The notes beneath the pieces were generated by a model. It ran no database searches. It was not told where the DNA came from and was given only the letters and a program-made list of their open reading frames with translations. A program made the translations under genes and the position numbers. Below are positions 23,965-34,400 of a stretch of 64,000 nt of DNA, one piece after another. Origin of the DNA: Mimachlamys varia (taxonomy: Eukaryota > Mollusca > Bivalvia > Pectinida > Pectinidae). Location: positions 26,510,792 to 26,574,791 of the forward strand of contig OX392532.1 in assembly GCA_947623455.1 (NCBI GenBank), given 5' to 3'. How positions within the stretch are numbered: the stretch's first letter is position 1; each line of letters opens with the position of its first letter.

Positions 23965-25647
23965 CTATGTAGAATGCCGAAGCCTGGAGTAGACAACATG
24001 AGCCACACCAGACACTAGGGCATGGTTAGCGAACTCCAGGATATGCTGTACCAGTGGGTATGCTGGTGATGATTCATCACTCACGCACAGCTTCTTCACC
24101 GGAGGACTGTAGTCATGGTCACTACCCCGGAGTCCACGTGGAGAAGCTGTGCTAGTCCTGCTGGTCCAGTTCACTATTAACTCTTTCATACAACTGGGAA
24201 ACACTCGGTCAATGATGCTCTCGGCGGGAGGCAAGTTGTCTATACAGTTTATATGCCTTTGTTTAAAGTCCTCAACTTGTTGAGAAATTTTAGGTTCAAA
24301 TTTGTGGAATTCTTGACCCAACCACTGACTGATGATGTGTAAACAGGTGTTCCTTTGGGGAGTATTTCCCCAAGCGTCATATGCATTGTCAGTGTTTGTC
24401 ACTGTTCCTAACATAACTAGGTATTCTTGAATTAACTGGAACGGAAATCCTTGGTTTTCCTCAAAATGTAGTTCTTGCATTAATAACTGGAGTACAATAC
24501 GGAACCTTTTCACAACAGAAGAGAGGTCAAGATTGTTGAAATTGACTTGCATTTCAACAAGGTTTCGTATTAAAGTTTCCAGAACATGAACACATTCCTT
24601 CATCACATCTGTTCCTGAAAGAGTTTTTTTCATACAATTTGTTCTGCAGCATTTTCCATGAAATTCAGGTTCACCTTTTGTACAAAACAAACAAGGGGGG
24701 GTAAGAATGGCAAATGTTTCCATGGTGATATCAGTCTGAGGGCCAGAGTTTCTACATGTTGTAGCTTTGGAATTGGTCTTGAGACGATCTTGAAATATTG
24801 AGATGTAATGATCAGTCTGGACACCCACAGAAACCTTTGTTACACTTCTCGGCACTGTGTCAATCTGTGTTGCCTTACTACAGCAGAGTGGCCTGTGTAG
24901 TAGGCTCCGTTCTAACCCAGGTGCACGGCATATTCCCCAAACTCTTTCACCATCTTCATTCACCACTGATTGAAATGACGGACAGTTTAACGAGCCGCAT
25001 GAGTGACAGAGATGAACGCTGTCAGCTACAGGAAGATTCTGTCCTCCGACCTCCTGTCCACTCTCTACTTTTGTTTTAATGGAAGCGTTGCTGGGTTGTT
25101 TTTTGTTAACTAACAGAAGATCCTGTTCTGGGATATTCTGTTCACACTCCTCCCTTGCTTTGTAAGAGTTGTGGTGGGGATGGATTTTATCCTCTGTCAG
25201 GAGTTCATTTCCCTCTAACACCTGTACAGTGTCCTCACTACTGGAAGTGTGGCTGTCGACATTGTTAGCTGAATAGAGCTTCTTTCCTAATGTCACCTGG
25301 GCATTATCTTCAGTGTGCAATGTGTGCACACCATTTACATTATTCAACAGTGAATTCCCATTAATTTCTTTTTCCACGGTGTTGTCAGAAGTTGTGTTTT
25401 CATCCGCTTCATCCCTACATGTGTTCCTGCTGTGTTTAACCAGCTCTATGACAACCTCTCCATCTGTCAGGGGGAACAACTCCTGTTCTTTATTTAGGCC
25501 ATATTCCCTCCCAATGTCTGGTAATACTTTTTGGTCCTCTTGTACAACAGAGCTTGGATTGTTGTGAAGAACATGTATGTCCAGACTCAGAGTAACACCA
25601 AGACTGTTTGGAAGGTTTTCATCTTGATATCTACAGAGCCAAATATC
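23965..25647 (-). CDS. Unidentified gene, exon 4 (acidic middle, cysteine patch, helical C-terminus)
   Basis: The acceptor is TTATTTTTGCAG, and the exon starts in phase 0 with DIWLCRYQDENLPNSLGV. Residues read through about 560 codons without a stop. Cysteine pairs are concentrated in the middle: HSCGSLNC, LCCSK, CLFC, and CCRTNC. The last 200 residues are predicted helical by inspection. A frame starting upstream of the exon at 25653 is intronic. Confidence 0.85.
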   Translation of the reverse strand, partial: DIWLCRYQDENLPNSLGVTLSLDIHVLHNNPSSVVQEDQKVLPDIGREYGLNKEQELFPLTDGEVVIELVKHSRNTCRDEADENTTSDNTVEKEINGNSLLNNVNGVHTLHTEDNAQVTLGKKLYSANNVDSHTSSSEDTVQVLEGNELLTEDKIHPHHNSYKAREECEQNIPEQDLLLVNKKQPSNASIKTKVESGQEVGGQNLPVADSVHLCHSCGSLNCPSFQSVVNEDGERVWGICRAPGLERSLLHRPLCCSKATQIDTVPRSVTKVSVGVQTDHYISIFQDRLKTNSKATTCRNSGPQTDITMETFAILTPPCLFCTKGEPEFHGKCCRTNCMKKTLSGTDVMKECVHVLETLIRNLVEMQVNFNNLDLSSVVKRFRIVLQLLMQELHFEENQGFPFQLIQEYLVMLGTVTNTDNAYDAWGNTPQRNTCLHIISQWLGQEFHKFEPKISQQVEDFKQRHINCIDNLPPAESIIDRVFPSCMKELIVNWTSRTSTASPRGLRGSDHDYSPPVKKLCVSDESSPAYPLVQHILEFANHALVSGVAHVVYSRLRHST

Positions 25648-28600
25648 CTGCAAAAATAAAATGTAAATATTTTTTTACTTTACTTAAATGTAGGTCAAAG
25701 TTTAGGTCAAAGTGACCTAATTTTGATGTATGACATACTGCCTCACTAAGGTGAACGAATACCCCAAGTATGAATTTCCAGTGACTTGTAGTGTATGTGA
25801 CAGAGTCCAGGCAAACTTAAGCATTGCTGTCATTTTATTTCTGAAATGCCTACTGGGAGTAAAAGTAGTGGAATTCTAGTTGGAATAAAGTGGATTGATT
25901 TTTTTATTGGGAACAAATGTGACAGGCTAATATACTGGGAATGATGACGACTGGATAGTATAACCAAGGTGGATGGATATCTGAGACTCCACTGAAGAAA
26001 AAATGAAAATGAATACAGTGGACTCCACTTAATATCACCTCTGTTAATATCACATTCCTCTTTACATCACCTTTTCCCCAAGCATCATTTTCTCTCTATT
26101 TAATCATTGTAATTTTAATGGGTTAATATCATGTATTTTGAGGTGAATTCCTCTTAATACCATATTTTCAACCAATCACATGAAATCTTCAGAAAATGAT
26201 GTCATTCCCTTTGATTTCAGATACAACTAGTACAAAATGTTGCCTAGAATATAAAAAATAACCCCAAAAATTATTTCTAATTGAAATAATGTCATCTTAA
26301 TATTGAAAAATTTTCATATGCACATTGAATATCTTACTTTTAATTATGGAGATTGGAAATTCACTAGATTTAGTGGAAAAACATGTTTCTCTTTATGTCA
26401 CATTCCTGTTAATGTCATTTTTGTGTCTGACAAGTGCAACATGATATAATGAGGAGTCCACTGTACTTGGGTACCTTTAGTTTTGACAGGCAGTCTCTTT
26501 GTACCATCTTCTCCTGGTATTCAAACACCACTTGGAACACTCCGCGGATGTTGTAGAACCATACAGTAGTACTGTGGCTAACTCCAACCACTCGGAAGTC
26601 TGAAGAAGAAAACGTTTGGGAGACTAAGTCAATTGTTTGGTAAATTGATTACAATTTTTTTTCATTTGGTATTTACCGTTTTTATATGGTTCAATGTTTA
26701 TCTATAATATCTTCCTCTAGGCTCTTATTTCACTTAATCATTAAATTATTATAATAGTGCTTAACTTAATTGTTTATTTGGTCAGTAATCAGTCACTAAT
26801 TGCTATTTAACTTTGTTAATTAGCAAAATCTTTTTAACAGGGTTTCAATACTTAGTTGCATAATTATTTAATTCAGTTTTCACTAAGTTTTTAGCTTCAG
26901 TATAGTTAAAGTCATGCTGTTTATCATATTGGTGCTAACTGGAAAAGTTTATTCCTAACTATACTAATATAAATACCCGTTTAATTTGACTTTTATTTAA
27001 ATAGTACCTTGGTTGTTTCAAAGTGATCAACTACTAGGTTTTTAAGTCGTAGCTTTGTTAGCTCAAGTTTCTTGGTTGTTCATTACTTATGAACTTTTTT
27101 GTAACTTAATTTTTTTTTTTTTTTACTTCCTAACCAAGATAATCATTATTAACAAAGGATCTTTGTAATTAACATATTTTCTTTTTAATTTAATTATTTA
27201 TTTTGTATATGATTATATACTATTGGTTATTTATCATTGAAAGTGAAAAAAATACCTTTTATGATCAAATGCATACTATGTACCTTTCAATACTAGTTTT
27301 GTTGCCATCCCATCTTTGGAGTACCGTGCATGGATCCTGGTAAAATTCTTGGTCATTTGAGAGCAGCCACACAAAACATCACTTGCCAAAAATAATGGTA
27401 CACCATGCGACTGTAATACAATTTAAGTTAATTTATTGACAATCAAAAGGTGAGAAAATAGGCTTAGATCATCGAGCAGGAAAAGTTGTGGGCTGTAAAT
27501 ATGTAATTGTCCCTAAATATTTCGAAATCTGTATACATGGTAGTGTTCCACCAAGGCCTGAGCTGAAAGTTGTTTGGGGTTTAAAAAAAAAAATCAAAAC
27601 CATAATTCGAACTCAAAATCGATTAAACTAGGGGCAAAATAGGAACAAATGAAATATCACAGTTGCTTGAGTTTCTGTCAGTAGAAAAAAAAAAAGTTTA
27701 TATATATGGAGCCACGGCCCATTACACTACTGTAATGGGAGGCTCATTTCACAGGGTTCACTTTTGGCCGCGATTTCGCGAGATTCTCGCTGTATTTTCA
27801 GATAAATCGCGTTAAAGTCCGTTCTAAAGCGAGAAAGAATCGCGCATGTCAAAATTCAGGTATAGTGGATATCTACATCGATCAATAATACCGATCGTAG
27901 TTCCAGAAGTATTCCTTTCTGCAAATCCTAATGATAGTGTGTACCAGTCATAGTCTCAATCACTTGCAATTCAAACGTTTAGATGACAAAGCCACCACGC
28001 AAACACAAAGGTGCAGGTGTCTGTAAATTTGTGACAGGTTGCGATTGGGGGGAAATGTAAGTAGTTAATGCCTCCAGAAACAGTATTGAAAGTTGATCTG
28101 ACAGCCAGGGATGTCTTAGTTCATTAAATTAACGTTAACCAATGATGAATCCATGGAAAACAAGTAGATGGTTGAGAGAGGAAATGACTCCACCGGTGCT
28201 GGGGCCAATAGGCCAACGGTACTGACTGTATCCGTGACGATGTCAATGCTATTGATGTTTAGTAGCAAGTTTAATGTTATATTAGGAATGATTGATTTTG
28301 GAGGAATTTTAACTTTAATTAGGCCTGTATATGACAGAGTTAAAATCACAAACAAGGACGATTTTCTCCAGGAAATAAAATATAATTACTGTACCTTGTG
28401 TTATTTATAAATTAACTTAATAAATTTAATTGTTATGAACTTATAGCATTCCTATCAATTCATACTAAATTACGTGTCATAATACCAAAAATCCCATCCA
28501 TATATGAAAAATCTCACTGAAATTAGGTAAGGGAGATTTTTTCTCTCATTGTGCCCAAGGTCTAGGGTGAACCCTGATTTCACACAGATATATTTATTAT

Positions 28601-30428
28601 TTACTGACAGAAACTCAATCTACTGTGGAAAGATTTACATGGAGACTCTGGTAAAAGCACAAGAGAATAAGACCAGGGGTTCCGGAAGAGTATGCGTCTT
28701 CTGCTTCATCGACGACACTCGCCATGTAAATCTTGGTCACATCAAAGTAAGCATCAAAAAAGCTAATAAAGATATCTCTATTGTAAGTGAAGAAATCTGC
28801 ATTAAAATAGAGATGTCTCTATTTCAAATACAGCTATCTCTATTTCAAATAAAAATATCTGTATTTTTTTCTACAAAGATATCTAATTAGCTGAATTTAA
28901 GATATACAGTATATATGTATTTCAAATAAAAATATCTCTATTTTATCTTTTTATAAGAGATATCTTTGTTTGAAAAAGAATTTTCTGAAATATCTTTATT
29001 TTAAGTAAATAAAGACATAAAATTTATATTTAAATTACAGATATCTCTATCTCAATTAGAGATATTTCTTTTTCAATAGGAGAGATCTCTATTTCAATTA
29101 GAGATATCAGTAACTATTGGAAAATACAGATATATCAATTTAAATTTATACAGATATCTCTATTTTAAACAAAGATTTCTCTATTTATCCATGTATGTGT
29201 GCCATTAAAGCCCTTAATGCGAAATGATGTCAATCTAGCTCTTATTAGTCACACATGCACTTGCAGATGGTCAAATCCGTAACAAATGCAGTATATGTAA
29301 CAAGTGCATGTGGCCCCAGTCCGGCAAGAGGCTGTCATGTACTGCAGGAAGTGAAGAGAACTGTTGAAGTCATACACAGTACCATTGAAAGGATATATGG
29401 TCTCACTCTGTTAAATTAATTATTGAGGTTAATGACTGCTAAAAGTAATGTTGAAAAAATCAGTGATCATTTCCCAATTTGATAGTTTTTGTAATTCTAA
29501 TCTATAACTTATTCAAGGAGAGGAAATGGTACAAATTTAGCACTCAGGATATTACACCAAAACTCATTTCAGAGCATCTAGATAATAACTTTTTTCCATG
29601 GGAGACTCCCCGTACCCCTAGCTCATCACATCGCCAATCGTCATTTAGCTATATTCATTCAGCTGAGGCCAAAGCCCCAAGGACTAGTAACAATCTGGTT
29701 GCCTACTATCGACCCGGTCTAGATCCGCTACATTTCTCCATCTTTTAACAAAGTCTTCGACCCGAAGACATCACGATTTACAACCCACGTTCGATCAACC
29801 CCCTGCTAAGTATGCACCCAGGCCAGTACTTGAAACAAGGTGTGGCAGGTCACAGGCTCCAAATTAAATGTAACAGGAGAGGAAAAATGCAGGGCCAGAC
29901 CGTGGTTCGAACCTGGGATCTAGAGCTGGGTACCACAAAATCAAAAGTACCACGGTATTTAGGCAAATACTGCGGTACGTGGCATGGTATACCGCATTGA
30001 TTAAAGCTTCAGCTAGCTAAAGCTAAAGGTTTGACAGTTTTGTTATGAAGCCAATCAACAAGAGACCTGCCATAAGTACCTCATCTAGATCCGCTACACA
30101 TGTATCTTTTAATTAAATCAACCCTGCATTTAGTAATGGATTATTCAAACCTCTGAATTGGAAGAGTTCAAATTTGTCTCCAGGGATGAATATGAGTAGG
30201 ACCTAATCCCTGCAGTACATCGTTCAGTAGCCAATCTAATTATCTGACCACATGTAAGTCAACAACCTGTCGGTAGGATATTGTCACTGTGCAAAATACC
30301 TCATTTAAAGTTTTAGGAGCTGTGACGAATTTCTTGTCTTGGAGTAAAAGAAACCTTATTGATCTGCCACCGAGACAAACTGACGATAATCTGATGGTGG
30401 CAGACGTTTGTTGACTCTTGTCCGCCAT
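23965..30428 (-). CDS. Unidentified four-exon protein, about 698 aa
   Basis: Exons on the minus strand are 30428-30267, 27410-27284, 26599-26475 and 25647-23965; all phases join and the stop is TAG at 23965-23967. The start is the ATG at 30428 (AAACATGGCGG). The N-terminal third (exons 1-3) reads as a compact globular domain with alternating hydrophobics, including IRLSSVCLGGRSIRFLLLQD and FYNIRGVFQVVFEYQEKM. The middle is acidic and low-complexity. A cysteine-rich patch follows with CHSCGSLNCPSF and CCRTNCMKK, which might bind a metal. The C-terminal half is helical, with ECVHVLETLIRNLVEMQ and FRIVLQLLMQELHFEEN. No signal peptide or membrane segment is visible. I do not recognise the family. 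The exon 1 donor could instead be at 30300, also phase 0, which would shorten the protein by 11 residues. Its conserved-looking exons and consistent splicing argue for a real gene. Confidence 0.8.
26014..26465 (+). mobile_element. TIR element 'TACAGTGGACTCC' (copy 1 of 3), in intron 3 of the unidentified gene
   Basis: The ends are TACAGTGGACTCCACTTAAT and ATAATGAGGAGTCCACTGTA, inverted repeats of about 24 bp with TA at each outer end as in Tc1/mariner-type insertions. The interior has repeated words AATATCAC/ATCATG and TTCCTGTTAATGTCA. It is 452 bp long with no coding capacity. Confidence 0.88.
26475..26599 (-). CDS. Unidentified gene, exon 3
   Basis: The exon encodes DFRVVGVSHSTTVWFYNIRG then VFQVVFEYQEKMVQRDCLSK. 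The acceptor is TTTTCTTCTTCAG and the donor AAG|GTACCC. A TIR element (26014-26465) begins only 10 nt into the downstream intron. Confidence 0.85.
27284..27410 (-). CDS. Unidentified gene, exon 2
   Basis: The exon encodes SHGVPLFLASDVLCGCSQMT then KNFTRIHARYSKDGMATK. The acceptor is TTGTATTACAG and the donor AAG|GTACAT. It leaves one base of the GAC codon completed by exon 3. Confidence 0.85.
27411..30266 (-). other. Intron 1 of the unidentified gene (about 2.9 kb)
   Basis: It includes a GC-richer patch with a palindromic GCGATTTCGCGAGATTCTCGC-like stretch near 27769-27790, a poly-A tract near 27685, the AGATATCT repeat at 28755-29180 and a box-B-like TGGTTCGAACCTGGGATC near 29901. No exon is evident inside it. 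Bases 27411-27414 are the acceptor of exon 2. Confidence 0.55.
28755..29182. repeat. Degenerate AGATATCTCTATTTCAA repeat
   Basis: At least twelve copies of (A)GATATCTCTATTT(CAAAT) occur irregularly in both orientations over 430 bp. Clear ones lie near 28832, 28930, 29040, 29087 and 29151. AGATATCT is itself a palindrome, so the array is rich in inverted pairs. It lies inside intron 1 of the minus-strand gene. Origin unknown. Confidence 0.75.
30267..30428 (-). CDS. Unidentified gene, exon 1
   Basis: The exon starts at ATG 30428 (MADKSQQTSATIRLSSVCLG) and runs to CGACAG|GTTGTT at 30267. A second candidate donor, GAG|GTATTT, would end the exon at 30300 in the same phase. A longer in-frame reading to 30470 begins with TTG, not ATG, so I did not use it. 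Confidence 0.65.
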
Positions 30429-30908
30429 GTTTAAACTATCATGATTTACTCCGAGTCTGCTCTGCTTCAAAATAATTACAATGGAATAAATACAGTCGAT
30501 TACACGTATTTAAAAAACAAAAACACTTAAAAAGTTATGATTATTGTAACGTAAAGATTTAACTCTATAATTTTGTTTACATCAATCAATATAAACCCTT
30601 GACTTTACTCCTTTTGTCCACATCCGGCTCGAAGATCGTAGATGCTAAATGTCAACCCGCAGGAGGTGGTAACTCGCGAGGCGAGGATATAAAGACACGC
30701 CCATAAATTAAGTACCGCCTACAGCACTCTTTTGCAAGTGAGGTAAGAAAAGCAGGCATATCGTTCTTACTTTCTGTTGTTCTGCAACGTACGTATACAT
30801 GTGGAGTGGATTGATGTCCGTTTCACAACTGACTTATTCGGCTTTCCAGCAGACGAACGAGTTAACTAAGTACCCGTTCGCTTATACATTTAATTTTTGG
30901 CTTTCAAA
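30429..30908. promoter_or_regulatory. Promoter region of the unidentified minus-strand gene, with a TATA-like box facing right
   Basis: The region holds a GC-rich patch CGCGAGGCGAGGA (30674-30686) on an AT-rich background. A plus-strand TATA-like ATATAAAGA lies at 30687-30695. A potential 5' splice site, GTGAGGTAAGAA, lies near 30735. The motif at 30643-30687 matches the ZCCHC8 promoter in the opposite orientation (separate entry). Confidence 0.45.
30643..30687 (-). promoter_or_regulatory. Promoter motif shared with ZCCHC8 (copy B)
   Basis: On the minus strand it reads CTCGCGAGTTACC, a short spacer, and GCGGGTTGACATTT. The copy at 50544-50587 reads CTCGCGGGTTACC, a spacer one base different, and GCGGGTTGACATTA. 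Both are oriented toward the adjacent ATG (minus-strand ATG 215 bp away; ZCCHC8 ATG 13 bp away). About 35 of 42 aligned positions match by eye. Confidence 0.6.
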
Positions 30909-30979
30909 ATGTCAAAGTTTGGTGTTAACTTTACTGGCAGTAGGGCCAGGGAAACTCGGGCTGCTAAAAGTAAAATTAG
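30909..30979 (+). CDS. Possible short first coding exon, plus strand
   Basis: From ATG at 30909 the sequence reads MSKFGVNFTGSRARETRAAK then SKI and meets TTAG|GTATTT. It follows a TATA-like box by about 215 bp. The composition is protein-like, but there is no downstream exon that I can join; the 68-bp array begins about 285 bp further on. It may be a chance reading. Confidence 0.2.
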
Positions 30980-31263
30980 GTATTTCTAATTAGGTCACCG
31001 TCATAATCGCGATCGTTCTGAGCAAACTGTTTTTTTATTGTTACAAGTTCCCGTGGTCATACATCATTGCATATCAGTTGTGTTGCATATAATAATAGTA
31101 AAATAATTGTGTTTTATTTGATTTGATTTTCCAGACTACACTACAGTGGTGGCCATCATATATATAATCTATACGAATACAAATGATCGGACATAAAATT
31201 ACTTTTCGCAATGATAAAATACCAATTAACCATATTTTCTAGTTAAGCTATATCCACTAATTA
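30980..31263. other. Non-coding gap between promoter region and array A1
   Basis: AT-rich sequence with no feature that I can support, apart from a TTTGATTTTCCAG acceptor-like word near 31124-31136. Confidence 0.5.
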
Positions 31264-31445
31264 CTGGGTAGTATAGGTTATACCGAGCAGGTACATGAGG
31301 TATAAAGTTTGGGTAACCATGCATGAAAGTGAGGTACAGGTGATATAATAATTATATTGGTACTATAGGACATGTACAATTGTAGATGAAAATCAAACAA
31401 AGATTTGGTAACAACTGGGGTGAGGAACAGGAAATATGCGTTATG
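31264..31445 (+). repeat. Degenerate left edge of array A1
   Basis: About two to three diverged monomers lie here, including CATGAGGTATAAAGTTTGGG followed by TAACCATG. The GAGGTATAAAGTTTGGGTAACC word is closer to the A2 consensus (GAGGTATAAAGATTCGGTAACC) than to A1. Edges of satellites escape homogenisation, so these may preserve an ancestral sequence. Confidence 0.7.
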
Positions 31446-34400
31446 TGGGACAGAAAGTGAGTTACAAACATTGGGTAACCACCGAGGTGAGGTACAGGTA
31501 ATATGGGCTATACAGGACATGTAAGTGAGTTACAAACATTGGGTAACCACCGAGGTGAGGTACAGGTAATATAGGCTATACAGGACATGTAAGTGAGTTA
31601 CAAACATTGGGTAACCACCGAGGTGAGGTACAGGTAATATGGGTTATACAGAACAAGGAAGAGAATTACAAACATTGGGTAACCACCGAGGTGAGGTACA
31701 GGTAATATGGGCTATACAGGACATGTAAGTGAGTTACAAACATTGGGTAACCACCGAGGTGAGGTACAGGTAATATGGGTTATACGGGACAAGTAAGAGA
31801 ATTACAAACATTGGGTAACCACCGAGGTGAGGTACAGGTAATATAGGCTATACAGGACATGTAAGTGAGTTACAAACATTTGGTAACCACCGAGGTGAGG
31901 TACAGGTAATATGGGTTATACAGAACAAGGAAGAGAGTTACAAACATTGGGTAACCACCGAGGTGAGGTACAGGTAATATAGGCTATACAGGACATGTAA
32001 GTGAGTTACAAACATTTGGTAACCACCGAGGTGAGGTACAGGTAATATGGGTTATACAGGACAAGTAAGAGAATTACAAACATTGGGTAACCACCGAGGT
32101 GAGGTACAGGTAATATAGGCTATACGGGACATGTAAGTGAGTTACAAACATTGGGTAACCACCGAGGTGAGGTACGGGTAATATGGGTTATACGGGACAA
32201 GTAAGAGAATGACAAACATTGGGTAACCACCGAGGTGAGGTACAGGTAATATAGGCTATACAGGACATGTAAGTGAGTTACAAACATTTGGTAACCACCG
32301 AGGTGAGGTACAGGTAATATGGGTTATACGGCACGTGTAAGTGAGTTACAAACATTGGGTAACCACCGAGGTGAGGTACAGGTAATATGGGCTATACAGG
32401 ACATGTAAGTGAGTTACAAACATTGGGTAACCACCGAGGTGAGGTACAGGTAATATGGGTTATACAGGACATGTAAGTGAGTTACAAACATTGGGTAACC
32501 ACCGAGGTGAGGTACGGGTAATATGGGTTATACAGAACAAGGAAGAGAGTTACAAACATTTGGTAACCACCGAGGTGAGGTACAGGTAATATGGGTTATA
32601 CAGAACAAGGAAGAGAATTACAAACATTGGGTAACCACCGAGGTGAGGTACAGGTAATATGGGCTATACAGGACATGTAAGTGAGTTACAAACATTGGGT
32701 AACCACCGAGGTGAGGTACAGGTAATATGGGTTATACGGGACAAGTAAGAGAATTACAAACATTGGGTAACCACCGAGGTGAGGTACAGGTAATATAGGC
32801 TATACAGGACATGTAAGTGAGTTACAAACATTTGGTAACCACCGAGGTGAGGTACAGGTAATATGGGTTATACAGAACAAGGAAGAGAGTTACAAACATT
32901 GGGTAACCACCGAGGTGAGGTACAGGTAATATAGGCTATACAGGACATGTAAGTGAGTTACAAACATTTGGTAACCACCGAGGTGAGGTACAGGTAATAT
33001 GGGTTATACAGGACAAGTAAGAGAATTACAAACATTGGGTAACCACCGAGGTGAGGTACAGGTAATATAGGCTATACGGGACATGTAAGTGAGTTACAAA
33101 CATTGGGTAACCACCGAGGTGAGGTACGGGTAATATGGGTTATACGGGACAAGTAAGAGAATTACAAACATTGGGTAACCACCGAGGTGAGGTACAGGTA
33201 ATATAGGCTATACAGGACATGTAAGTGAGTTACAAACATTTGGTAACCACCGAGGTGAGGTACAGGTAATATGGGTTATACGGCACGTGTAAGTGAGTTA
33301 CAAACATTGGGTAACCACCGAGGTGAGGTACAGGTAATATGGGCTATACAGGACATGTAAGTGAGTTACAAACATTGGGTAACCACCGAGGTGAGGTACA
33401 GGTAATATGGGTTATACAGGACATGTAAGTGAGTTACAAACATTGGGTAACCACCGAGGTGAGGTACAGGTAATATGGGTTATACAGAACAAGGAAGAGA
33501 ATTACAAACATTGGGTAACCACCGAGGTGAGGTACAGGTAATATGGGCTATACAGGACATGTAAGTGAGTTACAAACATTGGGTAACCACCGAGGTGAGG
33601 TACAGGTAATATGGGTTATACGGGACAAGTAAGAGAATTACAAACATTGGGTAACCACCGAGGTGAGGTACAGGTAATATAGGCTATACAGGACATGTAA
33701 GTGAGTTACAAACATTTGGTAACCACCGAGGTGAGGTACAGGTAATATGGGTTATACAGAACAAGGAAGAGAGTTACAAACATTGGGTAACCACCGAGGT
33801 GAGGTACAGGTAATATAGGCTATACAGGACATGTAAGTGAGTTACAAACATTTGGTAACCACCGAGGTGAGGTACAGGTAATATGGGTTATACAGGACAA
33901 GTAAGAGAATTACAAACATTGGGTAACCACCGAGGTGAGGTACAGGTAATATAGGCTATACGGGACATGTAAGTGAGTTACAAACATTGGGTAACCACCG
34001 AGGTGAGGTACGGGTAATATGGGTTATACGGGACAAGTAAGAGAATTACAAACATTGGGTAACCACCGAGGTGAGGTACAGGTAATATAGGCTATACAGG
34101 ACATGTAAGTGAGTTACAAACATTTGGTAACCACCGAGGTGAGGTACAGGTAATATGGGTTATACGGCACGTGTAAGTGAGTTACAAACATTGGGTAACC
34201 ACCGAGGTGAGGTACAGGTAATATGGGTTATACAGGACATGTAAGTGAGTTACAAACATTGGGTAACCACCGAGGTGAGGTACGGGTAATATGGGTTATA
34301 CAGAACAAGGAAGAGAGTTACAAACATTTGGTAACCACCGAGGTGAGGTACAGGTAATATGGGTTATACAGAACAAGGAAGAGAATTACAAACATTGGGT

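Noticed and set aside
25651..25653. Start of the 562-codon minus-strand ORF at 25653
   Set aside because: The codon there is TTG within the splice acceptor (TTGCAG). The exon starts at 25647 and is internal to a longer gene.
29901..29930. Possible tRNA gene at the box B-like TGGTTCGAACCTGGGATC
   Set aside because: No matching acceptor stem, anticodon arm or box A at the right distance; probably a SINE remnant or chance.
30429..30470. N-terminal extension of the unidentified gene to 30470
   Set aside because: The upstream start would be TTG. The ATG at 30428 has a good context (AAACATGG).
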